Shown one piece after another: positions 7,915 through 17,478 of a stretch of 64,000 bases of DNA. Made by a program: the position numbers and the translations under genes. Origin of the DNA: Poriferisodalis sp964484385 (GTDB lineage Bacteria; Actinomycetota; Acidimicrobiia; Acidimicrobiales; Poriferisodalaceae). The DNA lies in assembly GCA_964484385.1 (NCBI GenBank), contig CAZAFV010000003.1:31115-95114 (forward strand), given 5' to 3'. Position 1 is the first letter of the stretch, and the number at the start of each line of letters is the position of its first letter. Below the pieces are notes generated by a model that worked only from the letters and a program-made list of their open reading frames with translations, did no database searches and was not told the origin of the DNA.

Positions 7915-8901
7915 GTGACCGACAACCGACACGACTGGCGCTATGGCATCACCGTTCCCTTCGACGATCCCCTTCACGCCCAAGCCGACCTCTATCGCGA
8001 ATTCGCAGATCTCGGCTACACCGAATTCTGGAGCTCGGAGGCCGACGGCACCGACGGGTTCACCCCGCTCGTGCTTGCCAGCCAATGGGTGCCCGATGTG
8101 CGACTGGGCATCGCCATCATCCCGGCCTTCACGCGGGGCCCGGCGCTGCTGGCCCAGCAGACGGCGGCCATCTGCGAGGCCGCGCCGGGACGCTTCGCCA
8201 TGGGCATCGGGGCGTCGTCCAACGTCATCGTGGAGCGCTGGAACGGCATCCCCTTCGACGAGCCGTTCAAGCGAACACGTGACACCGCTCGATTCCTGCG
8301 CCAGGCCCTCACCGGCGAGCGGATCAGCGAGACCTACGACACGTTCGACATCCAGGGCTTCCGACTCGGCCGCCCGCCCGAGGTGCAGCCGCCGATCCTG
8401 CTGGCAGCCCTGCGGCCCGGGATGCTGCGGCTGGCTGGCAGCGAGGGCGACGGCGCCATCATCAATTGGCTCTCGGCCGACGACGTCGCCACCGTCCGTC
8501 CCTACGTCGATGAGGGCGGTGACGGCAAGGAGGTGGTCGCCCGGATCTTCGTGTGCCCCAATCCCGATGCCGACGTGGCTCGGGCGGGCTTCAAGCGGGC
8601 GATCGCCGCGTATCTCAATGTTCCCGTCTATGCCGAGTTCCATCGCTGGCTCGGCCGGGGCGAACTGCTCGCCGCCATGTGGGAGCGCTGGTCTGAGGGC
8701 GATCGTCGAGGGGCGCTCGAGGTGATCGACGACGATCTTGTCGACCAACTGCTGGTGCATGGCCCTCCAGAAGCCTGCCGGGAGCACATCGACCGCTATC
8801 ACGCGAACGGTGTCGACGTGTCGGCCATCTCGATCATGCCGTTCGGCGGCATCGACCCAGTCCAGGCCGCCCGCGACCTGTCGCCCGCCTCTCGTAGCTA
8901 G
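7915..8901 (+). CDS. LLM-class flavin/F420-dependent oxidoreductase
   Basis: Luciferase-like TIM-barrel oxidoreductase of 328 residues, probably F420-dependent given the actinobacterial setting. The N-terminus WRYGITVPFDDPLHAQADL, the TEFWSSEADGTDGFTPL strand, LGIAIIPAFTRGP, and RFAMGIGASSNVIVERWNG with the LAALRPGMLRLAGSEGDG region are typical. The GTG at 7915 is preferred because the family N-terminus starts there. The open frame reaches 7813, but the extra residues look noncoding. It heads a long same-strand run of acyl-CoA genes. Confidence 0.85.
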   Translation: MTDNRHDWRYGITVPFDDPLHAQADLYREFADLGYTEFWSSEADGTDGFTPLVLASQWVPDVRLGIAIIPAFTRGPALLAQQTAAICEAAPGRFAMGIGASSNVIVERWNGIPFDEPFKRTRDTARFLRQALTGERISETYDTFDIQGFRLGRPPEVQPPILLAALRPGMLRLAGSEGDGAIINWLSADDVATVRPYVDEGGDGKEVVARIFVCPNPDADVARAGFKRAIAAYLNVPVYAEFHRWLGRGELLAAMWERWSEGDRRGALEVIDDDLVDQLLVHGPPEACREHIDRYHANGVDVSAISIMPFGGIDPVQAARDLSPASRS

Positions 8902-8990
8902 CCCACTCATTCGCTGGGCGGCCCAGGCGCGTAACCTCCCGGTGAGCCCGGATCGGGCTCACCTGTCCGCGCATTCTTCAAGGAGCAGAC

Positions 8991-9779
8991 ATGGACCTCG
9001 AGACGATCACCTACGAAGTGCGTGACGGCGTCGCGCATGTGCGGTTCAACCGACCGGAGGGCGCCAACGCCGTCAACCCCCAATTCTCACGCGAGCTGCG
9101 GGCCATCATGCTCGAAATCGAATTCGATGACGCAGTCAAGGCAGCGTCGGTCACCGCCGAAGGCCGGGTGTTCTCGGCGGGCGGCGACCTGAAGGAATTC
9201 CACGCAGCGGGCGACGGCCTGCCCCAGCTCGCATCGGACATGGTCATCGACCTGCACGCAGCAATCAACAAGATGAATCGCACGCCCAAGCCGTTCGTTG
9301 CAGGCGTGGGCGGCAGCGTCGGCGGGGCCGGCATGTCGCTGGCCGCCTCGTTCGACTTGGTGATCGCGGGCGAGTCTGCGAAGTTCACCATGGCCTACAC
9401 CCGGGCCGGCGTGACGCCCGACGGCACCTCGTCGTACTTCCTGGCGCGCCACATCGGGCTGCGACGGATGCTCGACCTGACGCTGACCAACCGCGTGCTG
9501 TCTGCGGAGGAAGCCGAGCAGTGGGGCCTGGTCAACCGCGTCGTGCCCGACGACGAGGTCGACGCCGCCACCGCCGAGCTGGCCCAGTCGCTGGCCGACG
9601 GCCCGGCGTGGGCGCTGGGCCACGCCAAGCGGGTGATCTACAACGGCATCGACTCCCCGCTCGAGCAGGCGGGCGAGTTCGAAGGCAAGACGATCACCGA
9701 TGCCATGCAAACCCACGACGGCCGTGAGGGCATCGCTGCCTTCGTGGAGCGCCGCGCGCCGAACTTCACCGGCAGCTAG
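8991..9779 (+). CDS. Enoyl-CoA hydratase/isomerase (crotonase) family
   Basis: Crotonase-fold protein of 262 residues. The oxyanion-hole segments are FSAGGDLKEFH and GGSVGGAGMSLAASFDL. AGVTPDGTSSYFLARHIG carries an Asp at the position used by PaaG-like isomerases rather than the Glu pair of classical hydratases, so it may isomerise rather than hydrate. AAGGAG nine bases upstream supports the ATG. It precedes the RidA-like gene by 11 bases, suggesting an operon. Confidence 0.87.
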   Translation: MDLETITYEVRDGVAHVRFNRPEGANAVNPQFSRELRAIMLEIEFDDAVKAASVTAEGRVFSAGGDLKEFHAAGDGLPQLASDMVIDLHAAINKMNRTPKPFVAGVGGSVGGAGMSLAASFDLVIAGESAKFTMAYTRAGVTPDGTSSYFLARHIGLRRMLDLTLTNRVLSAEEAEQWGLVNRVVPDDEVDAATAELAQSLADGPAWALGHAKRVIYNGIDSPLEQAGEFEGKTITDAMQTHDGREGIAAFVERRAPNFTGS

Positions 9780-9790
9780 GAGCACGAACC

Positions 9791-10915
9791 ATGCCCTCCC
9801 AGGAGATCACCGCCGAGCCATTCCCCTGGCTGGACACCAGCAGGTATTCGTTCTCCCAGGGCATCGACGCTTCGGGTGCCGCGTGGCTGGCGGGGCAGAC
9901 CGCGGGCGCGTACGACGCCGAGTCGGGCCGGGTCGCGGTGCGCGGCGACGGCGCCGAGCAGGCCAGCGTGTGCTGGGCCAAGGTGGAAGCGGTGCTCGAC
10001 GCGGCCGGGCGAGATGTCAGCGACTGCTCTGAAGTGACCGAGTACATCACGGTGGCCGGGGCGCCTGAACGCGATGCGATCGCGGCGCAGCGGCCGCACA
10101 GCCTGGGCTCGGCGGTGGGAGGCGTGCGCGCCTCGACATTCATCGTGGAGTCGCTGGTGCGGCCTGAGGCATTGGTAGAGGTGGAAGTGGTAGCCGGGCA
10201 GGTTGACGGACTGGTCCGCGTCCCGCAGGTGGTGCCCGTCGACGATGACGGCAACGTGGTGCTGCCCGGCGATTTCGTCGGCCAGTGCGAATGGGCGCTC
10301 GAAGAAGCGGGACGGCGCCTCGAGCCTCACGGAATGGACCTGTCCCATGTGGTGCGCGTGGTGCAGCAGACCACGCCGGCAACCCGGCGCCAGTACAACG
10401 AGACGGCCGAGGCGCGGCGCCGGCTGCTGAGCCCGCACTTCCCGTCGTCGACGGGGCTGCTGATGAGCCAGCTGCCGCATCCCGACGCGCTCGTGGCACT
10501 TGACGTGTGGGCGTCTGCCCATCCCAAGACGGTGGTGCCCTACCGGCCCGAGGCGTATTCGACGCTGACCTTCAGCCCCGCCGTCGAGGCCGGCGGTCTG
10601 CTGTTCATCTCCGGCACAACTGCATTCGACATGTCGACGGGCGAGACAGTGGCCGAGGGTGACATCGGCGGCCAGGCCGAGTTCGTCTACGGCGAGATCG
10701 CTGCGATCTGCGAGATGGCGGGAACCTCCATCGACAACTTGGTCAAGACGGTCGAATACGTGACGCCCGACGGCACCGACGGTTACCGGGCCGTGGGCGA
10801 TGTTCGGCAGCGAGTGCTCGGGCGGCCGTTCCCTGCGTCGACCGGCGTGGTGGTGGCCGGGCTGCTGAGCCGCCGATGGCTGATCGAGGTGGAAGCCGTC
10901 GTCTCGATGCCCTGA
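9791..10915 (+). CDS. Tandem (three-domain) RidA/YjgF-like protein
   Basis: Protein of 374 residues that looks like three RidA-type domains in a row. Domain one (about 15-135) has WLAGQTAGAYDAESG and LVEVEVVAG. Domain two (about 140-245) has VVLPGDFVGQCEWALEEAG and DALVALDVWA. Domain three (about 255-374) has GGLLFISGTTAFD and a C-terminal PFPASTGVVVAGLLSRRWL. RidA proteins deaminate reactive enamine/imine intermediates or act as related hydrolases. The catalytic Arg typical of RidA is not obvious in all domains, so some may be structural. It sits in the acyl-CoA gene run. Confidence 0.75.
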   Translation: MPSQEITAEPFPWLDTSRYSFSQGIDASGAAWLAGQTAGAYDAESGRVAVRGDGAEQASVCWAKVEAVLDAAGRDVSDCSEVTEYITVAGAPERDAIAAQRPHSLGSAVGGVRASTFIVESLVRPEALVEVEVVAGQVDGLVRVPQVVPVDDDGNVVLPGDFVGQCEWALEEAGRRLEPHGMDLSHVVRVVQQTTPATRRQYNETAEARRRLLSPHFPSSTGLLMSQLPHPDALVALDVWASAHPKTVVPYRPEAYSTLTFSPAVEAGGLLFISGTTAFDMSTGETVAEGDIGGQAEFVYGEIAAICEMAGTSIDNLVKTVEYVTPDGTDGYRAVGDVRQRVLGRPFPASTGVVVAGLLSRRWLIEVEAVVSMP

Positions 10916-10935
10916 AGCCGGGCCCGAGCGTTCCC

Positions 10936-11982
10936 ATGACGCAGCTGTTGACCCCCGAAGTGCGCGCTGCGCTTGGTACCACGATCAGCTATGCGGCGCC
11001 CGAGCCGCTCAGCCGGGCCTCCATCCGTTACTTCGCCCTAGCCATCGGCGCCGACCCGCAGCGCTGGCGCGACGAGGCACCGCCGACGCTCATCTGCGAG
11101 ACGGCGCAGCTGACCGGGCGCGCCGTTCCCGACCGGAACTCCTATCTCGGGCACACCTGGGAGCTTCCGCTGGCCGTGCCATGCGCCATGTTCCGGGGTG
11201 GCAACGACTACCGCTTCGAACGGCCGGCCCGGTTCGACGACATCATCACCACAACGTGGACCTTGACCGATGCGACGGAACGTGTCGACCGCGCCGGCGG
11301 AGCGTTGCTGCTGGTGACCGCAGAAGCCCGCTATTCGGCGGGTGACGAGCTGCTCGCAACGAACACCGAGACCATGATCTTCCGGCCGGTCGGCCCCGCG
11401 GCCAACGAGCCACGAGACGAGGCTGCCGACACCACCCCGCCCAAGGCCAGCGAACGACCCCGCGACCCGGCCGAGCAGCCCGGGGCGACGGCGGGGGAGC
11501 GACCCCAGGACTCGGCAGCCGACAGAGGGACGTCAACAGCGGACACCGCTGCGGACAGCTCCGACGGCGCAGCGCCACTGCCACGCCACCGATTGGCTCC
11601 CGGCAGGGCCATCCGGCCGCTGCGCTGGCACATCGCGCTGCCAGACATGGTGGCCTACGGCGCCGCCACTTGGGACTGGCATCGCCTGCACTACGACGAG
11701 GCGCACGCCCGCCGGCTGGGCGCGCCCGCACCACTGGTTGACGGCCAGATGCTCGGCGCACTGCTGGCTGAATGCGTGCTGCGGTCCGTCGGCCCCGGAG
11801 CCAGGCTGGTCCGGCTCTCGTACCGCAATCGTGCACCGGTACACGCCGGCGAGACGGTGATCTGCGCCGGCACGGTCGCGACATCGGACGATGCGGGCAT
11901 CAGCGTCGATCTGTCGGTCTCGGTCGGCGAGCAGCCCGTAGTGGCTCCAGCGTTCGCCCAGCTCGCCTGGGCCGCCGGCTGA
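10936..11982 (+). CDS. MaoC-like / FAS1-like dehydratase, two hot-dog domains
   Basis: Protein of 348 residues with an N-terminal FAS1-like dehydratase (hot-dog) domain, about 1-150, and a C-terminal MaoC-type domain with ATWDWHRLHYDEAHARRLG, about 235-345. The two are joined by a low-complexity linker rich in Pro, Asp, Ala and Thr (about 160-210). The Asp-His hydratase dyad is visible in the C-terminal domain. It likely hydrates 2-enoyl-CoA. The ATG at 10936 gives the natural start; the reading frame extends into the end of the RidA-like gene, but that part is not protein-like. Confidence 0.8.
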   Translation: MTQLLTPEVRAALGTTISYAAPEPLSRASIRYFALAIGADPQRWRDEAPPTLICETAQLTGRAVPDRNSYLGHTWELPLAVPCAMFRGGNDYRFERPARFDDIITTTWTLTDATERVDRAGGALLLVTAEARYSAGDELLATNTETMIFRPVGPAANEPRDEAADTTPPKASERPRDPAEQPGATAGERPQDSAADRGTSTADTAADSSDGAAPLPRHRLAPGRAIRPLRWHIALPDMVAYGAATWDWHRLHYDEAHARRLGAPAPLVDGQMLGALLAECVLRSVGPGARLVRLSYRNRAPVHAGETVICAGTVATSDDAGISVDLSVSVGEQPVVAPAFAQLAWAAG

Positions 11983-12051
11983 CTGGGCCCGCACGCAGCT
12001 CTGCCTCCTAGCATCGGGCGCCGACACGGCGCCGGAGCAAGGGGGCACGAC

Positions 12052-13218
12052 GTGGATTTCTCCATGAGCGACGAGCAGGCGCTGATCGTCGAGACGGTAC
12101 GGCGTTTCGTCGAGAGCGAGATCATCCCGCTCGAGGCCCACCTGGATCCCGACGCCGGCGAGCTCGAACCCGACGATGCGGCCCGGCTCACGCAGATGAC
12201 CCGCGACATGGGCTTCTTCGGGCTCGACATCCCCGCCGAGTACGGCGGGCCGGGCCTCGACACCACCACCCGGGCGCTCATGGCCATCGAGATGTCCAAG
12301 CACCGTGCCGGGCTCTACAACCCCTGCTACGGGGTGTTCGGCGGGGCAGGCCTGGCGCAGCTCTATGAGGCCACCGACGAGCAGAAGGAACGCTGGCTCT
12401 ACCCCACGCTGCGCGGCGAGAAGACGGGCTGTTTCGCCCTGACCGAGCCATCGGGCGGTTCCGACCCCGGACGGGCCATCCACACCCGCGGCTACAAGGA
12501 CGGCGACGAGTGGGTGCTGAACGGCTCGAAGCTGTTCATCTCCGGCGCTGACAAGGCCGACTACGCGCTGCTGTTCGCCCGCACGTCGGACGATCCCGGG
12601 CGCAACGGCGTCACGGCGTTCATCGTCGACACCGACACGCCCGGGTTCAACGTGCGCCGGGTGGTGCACACGCTGCGGGCCACCCGCTACGCCACCGAGC
12701 TGGAGTTCACCGACATGCGGGTGCCCGAGAGCCACGTGCTCGGCGAGGTGAACGGCGGCTTCGGCATCGCCAACGACCGCCTGAGCCGCCAGCGCATCCC
12801 GTATGCCGCGGGCTGCTTGGGGCCGGCGATCATGGCGCAGGAGATGGCGATCGACTGGGCCCGCAGCCGCGAGACGTTCGGATCGATGCTGGCCGAGAAG
12901 CAGGCGGTGCAGTGGATGATCGTCGACAACGAGATCGACATCCGCCACGGCCGCTGGTGCGTGCTCGAGGCCGCCCAGAAGGCCGACCGCGGCGAGCGCT
13001 TCCGCACCGAGGCAGCGATGGCCAAGCTGGTCGCCTCCGAGGCCGCCGGGCGGGTGGTCGACCGCTGCATCCAGATCCACGGCGGCATCGGCGTCACCAA
13101 GGACCTGCCGCTGGAGCGCTGGTACCGCGAGCTGCGCATCCGCCGGATCGGCGAGGGTCCCAGCGAGGTGCAGCGGCTGATCATGGCCCGCGACATCCTC
13201 GGCGGCAGCTTCAAATGA
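12052..13218 (+). CDS. Acyl-CoA dehydrogenase
   Basis: FAD-dependent acyl-CoA dehydrogenase of 388 residues that introduces the 2,3 double bond into acyl-CoA. It shows CFALTEPSGGSDP in the middle beta domain, RQRIPYAAGCLGPA, the QIHGGIGVTKDLPLERWYRELRI segment in the C-terminal helical domain, and GEGPSEVQRLIMARDIL, which carries the catalytic Glu. The start is GTG 12052 behind an AAGGGGG ribosome site. Its stop overlaps the ATG of the CoA-transferase gene (ATGA), so the two are coupled. Confidence 0.92.
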   Translation: MDFSMSDEQALIVETVRRFVESEIIPLEAHLDPDAGELEPDDAARLTQMTRDMGFFGLDIPAEYGGPGLDTTTRALMAIEMSKHRAGLYNPCYGVFGGAGLAQLYEATDEQKERWLYPTLRGEKTGCFALTEPSGGSDPGRAIHTRGYKDGDEWVLNGSKLFISGADKADYALLFARTSDDPGRNGVTAFIVDTDTPGFNVRRVVHTLRATRYATELEFTDMRVPESHVLGEVNGGFGIANDRLSRQRIPYAAGCLGPAIMAQEMAIDWARSRETFGSMLAEKQAVQWMIVDNEIDIRHGRWCVLEAAQKADRGERFRTEAAMAKLVASEAAGRVVDRCIQIHGGIGVTKDLPLERWYRELRIRRIGEGPSEVQRLIMARDILGGSFK

Positions 13219-14412
13219 GCGAATCGGACGCTGGGGCCGGCGAGGCGGCCCACCCGCTGCCGCTCGACGGCGTGGTCGTGCTGGACCTCGGGCAGATCTA
13301 CCAGGGGCCCTACGCCGGACTGCTGTTGGCCTACTCGGGCGCCAGGGTCATCAAGGTGGAGCATCCCCGGGGCGAGGCGCTGCGAGGCCACAGCCACCAG
13401 CTTCCCTACGCCATGCTCAACTCGTCGAAAGAGACCGTGTCGCTGGATCTCAAGTCACCGCGCGGCCGGGAGCTGTTCATCGGGCTCGCCGGCGGCGCCG
13501 ATGCGGTGCTGTGCAACTTCGCCCCCGGCGTTCCCGAGCGGCTCGGGATCGACGCCGAGACGCTCTGGCAGACGAATCCCAAGCTGGTGTTCGCCCAGGC
13601 CAGCGGCTACGGCCTCGACGGCCCGGACGCCCAGCGGACTGCCATGGACGTCACCGTTCAGGCGCACATGGGCGTGATGAGCATCAACGGCTTCGCTGAC
13701 CGCCCACCGGTGAAGTCCGGTGCGACGTTCATCGACTTCCTCGGCGGCACTCACCTGTACGGCGCCGTCGTGACGGCGCTGTTCGAGGCGCAGCGAACCG
13801 GCCGCGGTCGCCTGGTGTCGACATCGATGGCCGAGGCTGCCTACTACACCCTCACCACCTCATTGCAGGCGTGGCAGATGCACGGCGTGACGGGGNNNNN
13901 NNNNNGCCATGAGCGTCTCGCCGTCCAACGTGTATCCGTGCAGCGACGGGCACATCGCACTGATCGCAGCGATGAATTCGCACTGGCGGTCCGTGCTGGA
14001 GGTGATCGGCCGGGCCGACCTGCTGGGCGACGAGCGACTGCGGAGCAACGCCGGTCGCTGCGAGCACATGGACGAGGTGGACGAGCTGGTGACGGCGTGG
14101 ACGTCGGGGCGCACCCGCGCCGAGGCTGCCGCTGCATTCGGCGCGGCGGGCGTGCCGGTGGCGGAGGTCCGTGAAGTCACCGATGTGGTGCATGACGATC
14201 ACATGATCGAGCGCGGGTTCCTGCAATGGACCGAGTTGGAAGGCCTGGGCGAGATCCCGCTGGCGCACAGCCCGCTGCGCTGGCACGGCTCGGACATGCG
14301 TGAGGTGGAGCCCTACCGGCCTGTCGGCGCCGACAACGAGTCGATCTACCGCGAGTTCTGCGGGCTCGAAGCCGACGACCTGGCTGCGCTGGCAGCCGAA
14401 CGCATCATCTGA
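13215..14412 (+). CDS. CaiB/BaiF CoA-transferase, interrupted by an assembly gap
   Basis: Class III CoA-transferase that moves CoA between acyl groups. The first part (13215-13895) has VVLDLGQIYQGPYAGLLLAY, VIKVEHPRGE and a nucleophile-region segment ATFIDFLGGTHLYGAVV. The second part (13906-14412) resumes with SVSPSNVYPCSDGHIALIAA and ends PVAEVREVTDVVHDDHM, then the C-terminal region. Ten Ns (13896-13905) separate them and the two parts are in different frames. Because a ten-N run is a placeholder of unknown length, this is read as one intact gene rather than a frameshift. It is coupled to the acyl-CoA dehydrogenase. Confidence 0.85.
13896..13905. other. Assembly gap (10 N)
   Basis: Ten Ns, a conventional scaffold placeholder, within the CoA-transferase gene. 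The true missing length is unknown. Confidence 0.98.
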
Positions 14413-14463
14413 CCCGCCGGAGCACCGGCCGCTCGAGCAACGACTTCGCCCTGTGCTCGCCGG

Positions 14464-14478
14464 CGGCCTCGCAGGCCG
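14464..14478. terminator. Possible bidirectional terminator hairpin
   Basis: CGGCCT and AGGCCG form a perfect six-base stem with a CGC loop between the convergent CoA-transferase and GIY-YIG-like genes. There is no U-tract. Confidence 0.35.
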
Positions 14479-14492
14479 TCGGCCGCTGCCGC

Positions 14493-14828
14493 TCAGGAGG
14501 GCGTGAGCCTGCCGACGCGCTGTGCTTGGTCGCGCTGCGGTTCGGGAAGCTCGCCGTGGTCGGCGAGGTGCAGCATCAGCAGCTCGTCCCAGCGGCTGCG
14601 GTAGTTGGAGGTGAACTCGCAGCGGAACTGCGTGGCGTCGCCGCGGTGGTGTTCTATTTCGCGCCGGAGCGCGGATTGAATGCCGAACGGCTCACGGGCG
14701 CCGGCGAAACCGACTGAGAGCACGGTGCCCTCATCGTCGGCCACGTGGTACACGCCCAGCTGGCCCGGCAGCGCATCGATTGCCGTGTCGTCGAGCGGCT
14801 GCCAGGGCTTGTCGAGTCGGATTCCCAT
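14493..14828 (-). CDS. Small GIY-YIG-like protein of unknown function
   Basis: Protein of 111 residues. The segment ALPGQLGVYHVADDEGTVL followed by SVGFAGAREPFGI resembles the first strands of GIY-YIG-like domains, with GVY in place of GIY. The catalytic Arg and Glu of true GIY-YIG nucleases are not clearly identifiable, so a nuclease role is not claimed. It ends NYRSRWDELLMLHLADHG. It lies downstream of the amidohydrolase on the same strand, 75 bases away. Function unknown. Confidence 0.55.
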   Translation of the reverse strand: MGIRLDKPWQPLDDTAIDALPGQLGVYHVADDEGTVLSVGFAGAREPFGIQSALRREIEHHRGDATQFRCEFTSNYRSRWDELLMLHLADHGELPEPQRDQAQRVGRLTPS

Positions 14829-14903
14829 CTGCGATGCCTCTCAGGCTGGGGTTGTGCGGCCGTCGTGCGATTGCGTCGGTTGGCGCGGCGCGTGCCCCGG
14901 GGC

Positions 14904-16088
14904 CTATGCAGCCGCCACGACCGGCACATCGGTCACCGCCGTGCCCATGAGGTCCTCGAAGTTCAGCCGGAAGAACCGCTCCTGCACGTCGGCGGGCAGG
15001 TGCTCGACCTCGCGGTCGAAGCGCCGGAGCGGGTTCCGGCCACCCTCCACGTGGGGATAGTCGGAGCTGAACATGCAGATCTCCGGTGCCGTGTTCTCGA
15101 TGATCCAGCCGGTCGGCTCAGTGGGGTAGGGGGTGACACGGACTTGGCGGTGCACGTACTCCGAGGGCCGCAGGCTGAGCTTGCCGAGCCGCTGCTCGAG
15201 TCGTTCAAAGGCGTCGAAGGCTGCTTCGAGCTGGCGCATGAAGCCCGGCACCCACACGGCGCCCAGCTCGATCACGCCGATCTTCAGCTCCGGAAAGCGC
15301 TCGAGCACGCCGTCGAAGATCAGCATCGACAGCGCCTGCAGCGGTGCAGCAGAGATCGCCATGTACGACACGGAGCGGAAGTTCTCGCCGCCGCCGTGGA
15401 AGTCGGGCTCGGGCGGCAGGCCGTTGTTGCGGTGCTGCGGCGGCATCACCAGTTCGGGCGTGGCCACGTGCATCACCACCGGGATGCCTGCTTCCTGGGC
15501 GGCGGCCCAGACGGGATCGAAGCCGACGTGGCTTTGGGCGTGGAGCTTCGGGATGCGGTTGGGGATCAGCAGCGCCGCTGCGCCGTCATCGATGGCTTGG
15601 CGGGCGTGCGGTGCGGCTCGTTCGATGTCCTGCAGTGGCACCGAGCACACCGGCAGCAAGCGTGGATCATCCGAGCAGAACGCGATCTGGGCCCGGTTCG
15701 CAGCGGTTGCTGCGGCATAGGTGAGGGCGGGCTCGGCGGTGTGCTCCATCTCCTCGATGAGCGTGTTGGGCATCGAGGGGAACACGAGCTGGCTGGCGAA
15801 ACCCAGGTCGTCGAGCGCTTGGGACCGATCGGCGGGATCCCACGCGCCGGGGGCGATGTAGCCCTTGCGCAGCATCACCTCGGCTGCGGCGCCGGCGCGG
15901 AACGCCGGGTCGGCCTGGCGGGCCCGGGCCTTCTCGATGTCGGCGAACATCTTGTCGTTGTCGCCGATGGAGAAGTGGTCGAGCGCGTATCGCGCCACCT
16001 CAGCGGAAGCGAACGGCTCCAGCCATTCGGGCGGCTCCATGGTGTGCGCATCCGCGTCGTGAATGATCCTGTCCTCGACATAGGCCAT
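14904..16088 (-). CDS. Amidohydrolase-2 family metal-dependent hydrolase
   Basis: TIM-barrel metallohydrolase of 394 residues in the ACMSD/LigW-like amidohydrolase-2 family. It acts by decarboxylation or hydrolysis of cyclic or aromatic substrates. The metal site begins with IIHDADAHTMEPPEWL (DxDxH) and continues with GIPVVMHVATPE. The catalytic Asp sits in the C-terminal FSSDYPHVEGGRNPLRRFD. Related proteins are common in actinobacterial aromatic or steroid-like catabolism. The substrate is unknown. Confidence 0.85.
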   Translation of the reverse strand: MAYVEDRIIHDADAHTMEPPEWLEPFASAEVARYALDHFSIGDNDKMFADIEKARARQADPAFRAGAAAEVMLRKGYIAPGAWDPADRSQALDDLGFASQLVFPSMPNTLIEEMEHTAEPALTYAAATAANRAQIAFCSDDPRLLPVCSVPLQDIERAAPHARQAIDDGAAALLIPNRIPKLHAQSHVGFDPVWAAAQEAGIPVVMHVATPELVMPPQHRNNGLPPEPDFHGGGENFRSVSYMAISAAPLQALSMLIFDGVLERFPELKIGVIELGAVWVPGFMRQLEAAFDAFERLEQRLGKLSLRPSEYVHRQVRVTPYPTEPTGWIIENTAPEICMFSSDYPHVEGGRNPLRRFDREVEHLPADVQERFFRLNFEDLMGTAVTDVPVVAAA

Positions 16089-16213
16089 GCCGATGCCTCC
16101 CTGCGTTCCCGGCGGCGCACCCGACGATACTGGCGACTCCCGGCAACGTTCCGAGCTCGGATCGGTCCCGACCAGGCGATCGCCGGTGGTCGGACTCAGC
16201 TTGGGTTCGCCGC

Positions 16214-17416
16214 TCAGGTTGACGTAGGCAGCAGGAACGCTGACATCAGGTCCACCCGAGCGCGGATGCCTTCGGTTGAGACCTCAATGAGTCCCGCATC
16301 TTCGAGCCGGTTGAGGTCGCGAGCGAGCGTGCGCGGCCCCGTGCGTGCGTACATCTGTGCAAGTTGCGGAGTGAGGCCCGCGACATCTGACCTGGGAACT
16401 CGCGCCGCTGGTTCCAATGCCATGACCAGCGTGCGTTGGCGCTCCGAAGCGGGGCTCGTCGGGAACCGGGCCATCGTCTCTGCGACGTAGCTCTGCCAAG
16501 CAAGACCCAGGTGTTGCGCTCTCACAGCCGCTGAGTGCTCGACGAGTCCGTCCACGAGCCCTTCGATGCCGTATTCGAGGAATCCCAGGACGTCCCGTTC
16601 ACGGCTGGCCGCGGCGAGCCGTGCGTAGTACCGGTCACGCGTGAGGTTGAAGTGATTGGCCATCAGATTCGCCGCCGCGAGCGGGACCATCCCCGATCTC
16701 GCGAGGATCATGTACTCGAGCAGCCGTGCGGTTCGGCCGTTGCCATCGGCGAACGGGTGGATCCAAGCGATGTACAGGTGCGCGAGGAGAGCGCTCAGCA
16801 CTGTGCGAGCGAAGACATCGCGGTTCTCGTCGCTCTCGCTGCTGGTGGGTCGGAAGTCGTCTCCGTCGAGCCAGGCAGCCAGCCGTTCGAGCAGGTGCCA
16901 GCAGTCGCGTGACGGAGGGCCGACGTAGGGGCCGACGACGACTGAATGCGTGCGGATGGTGCCCGGCGCCGATGCGGCGTCAGGATCGACGCTGTAGAGC
17001 ACCCATCGGTTCATGTCGCAGATCAGTTCGGCGCTCAGGTGGAGGTCGCCATCTTCCATCACCATGTCGTCGAGTCGTTCGAACGCTTCGAGGACGTTGC
17101 GGACCTCACGTTCCTGGTAGGCGCGGGACTGGGGTGCGGTGAACTCCCCGGCGTAAATGCTCTGTACCTGCTCGACGGTCAGGGTGTTGCCCTCGATGGC
17201 AACCGTGGCGTGGGCGCCTCGGATGAGAGCATGTCGGTGCAGTGCATCTGCCATAGCCGGGGCGAGAGGTGTTCCCGAGAGTTCGGCGCACCGTGCGTAT
17301 GCCTCGCCGACTCGCATCCACGAGCGGGCGCCGAGACGGCTCGCGACACTCGCATCGAAGTCGATCCACGGATGGGTGTCGGTGTATTCGCGGGTTTCGT
17401 CGCGGCCGTTCACCAC
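16214..17416 (-). CDS. Fic family protein (AMP-transferase type)
   Basis: Protein of 400 residues. The core motif HPFADGNGRTAR lies at 220-231, with the catalytic His at 220. The N-terminal inhibitory motif TVAIEGN (71-77, S/TxxxEG) marks class II Fic, where an internal helix blocks ATP until released. The C-terminal part (about 315-385) looks like a winged helix, with VAGLTPQLAQMYARTGPRTLARDLNRL, split by turns. Such proteins AMPylate host proteins; some act as toxins or regulators. It lies alone between the amidohydrolase and dapD, with an AT-richer promoter region upstream. Confidence 0.9.
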   Translation of the reverse strand: MVNGRDETREYTDTHPWIDFDASVASRLGARSWMRVGEAYARCAELSGTPLAPAMADALHRHALIRGAHATVAIEGNTLTVEQVQSIYAGEFTAPQSRAYQEREVRNVLEAFERLDDMVMEDGDLHLSAELICDMNRWVLYSVDPDAASAPGTIRTHSVVVGPYVGPPSRDCWHLLERLAAWLDGDDFRPTSSESDENRDVFARTVLSALLAHLYIAWIHPFADGNGRTARLLEYMILARSGMVPLAAANLMANHFNLTRDRYYARLAAASRERDVLGFLEYGIEGLVDGLVEHSAAVRAQHLGLAWQSYVAETMARFPTSPASERQRTLVMALEPAARVPRSDVAGLTPQLAQMYARTGPRTLARDLNRLEDAGLIEVSTEGIRARVDLMSAFLLPTST

Positions 17417-17478
17417 AGTTTCGCCTGGTATCGGGTGCTCATCCGAGCAGTGTAATCAGGCAGAGTCCACTATCTACA

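Noticed and set aside
13896..13905. Frameshift in the CoA-transferase gene
   Set aside because: The frame change falls exactly at a 10-N placeholder of unknown length, so it carries no information.
14745..16490. Long open frame on the plus strand opposite the amidohydrolase gene
   Set aside because: It mirrors the codon pattern of the minus-strand gene in GC-rich DNA, has no recognised motif, and runs through the amidohydrolase-Fic intergenic gap.
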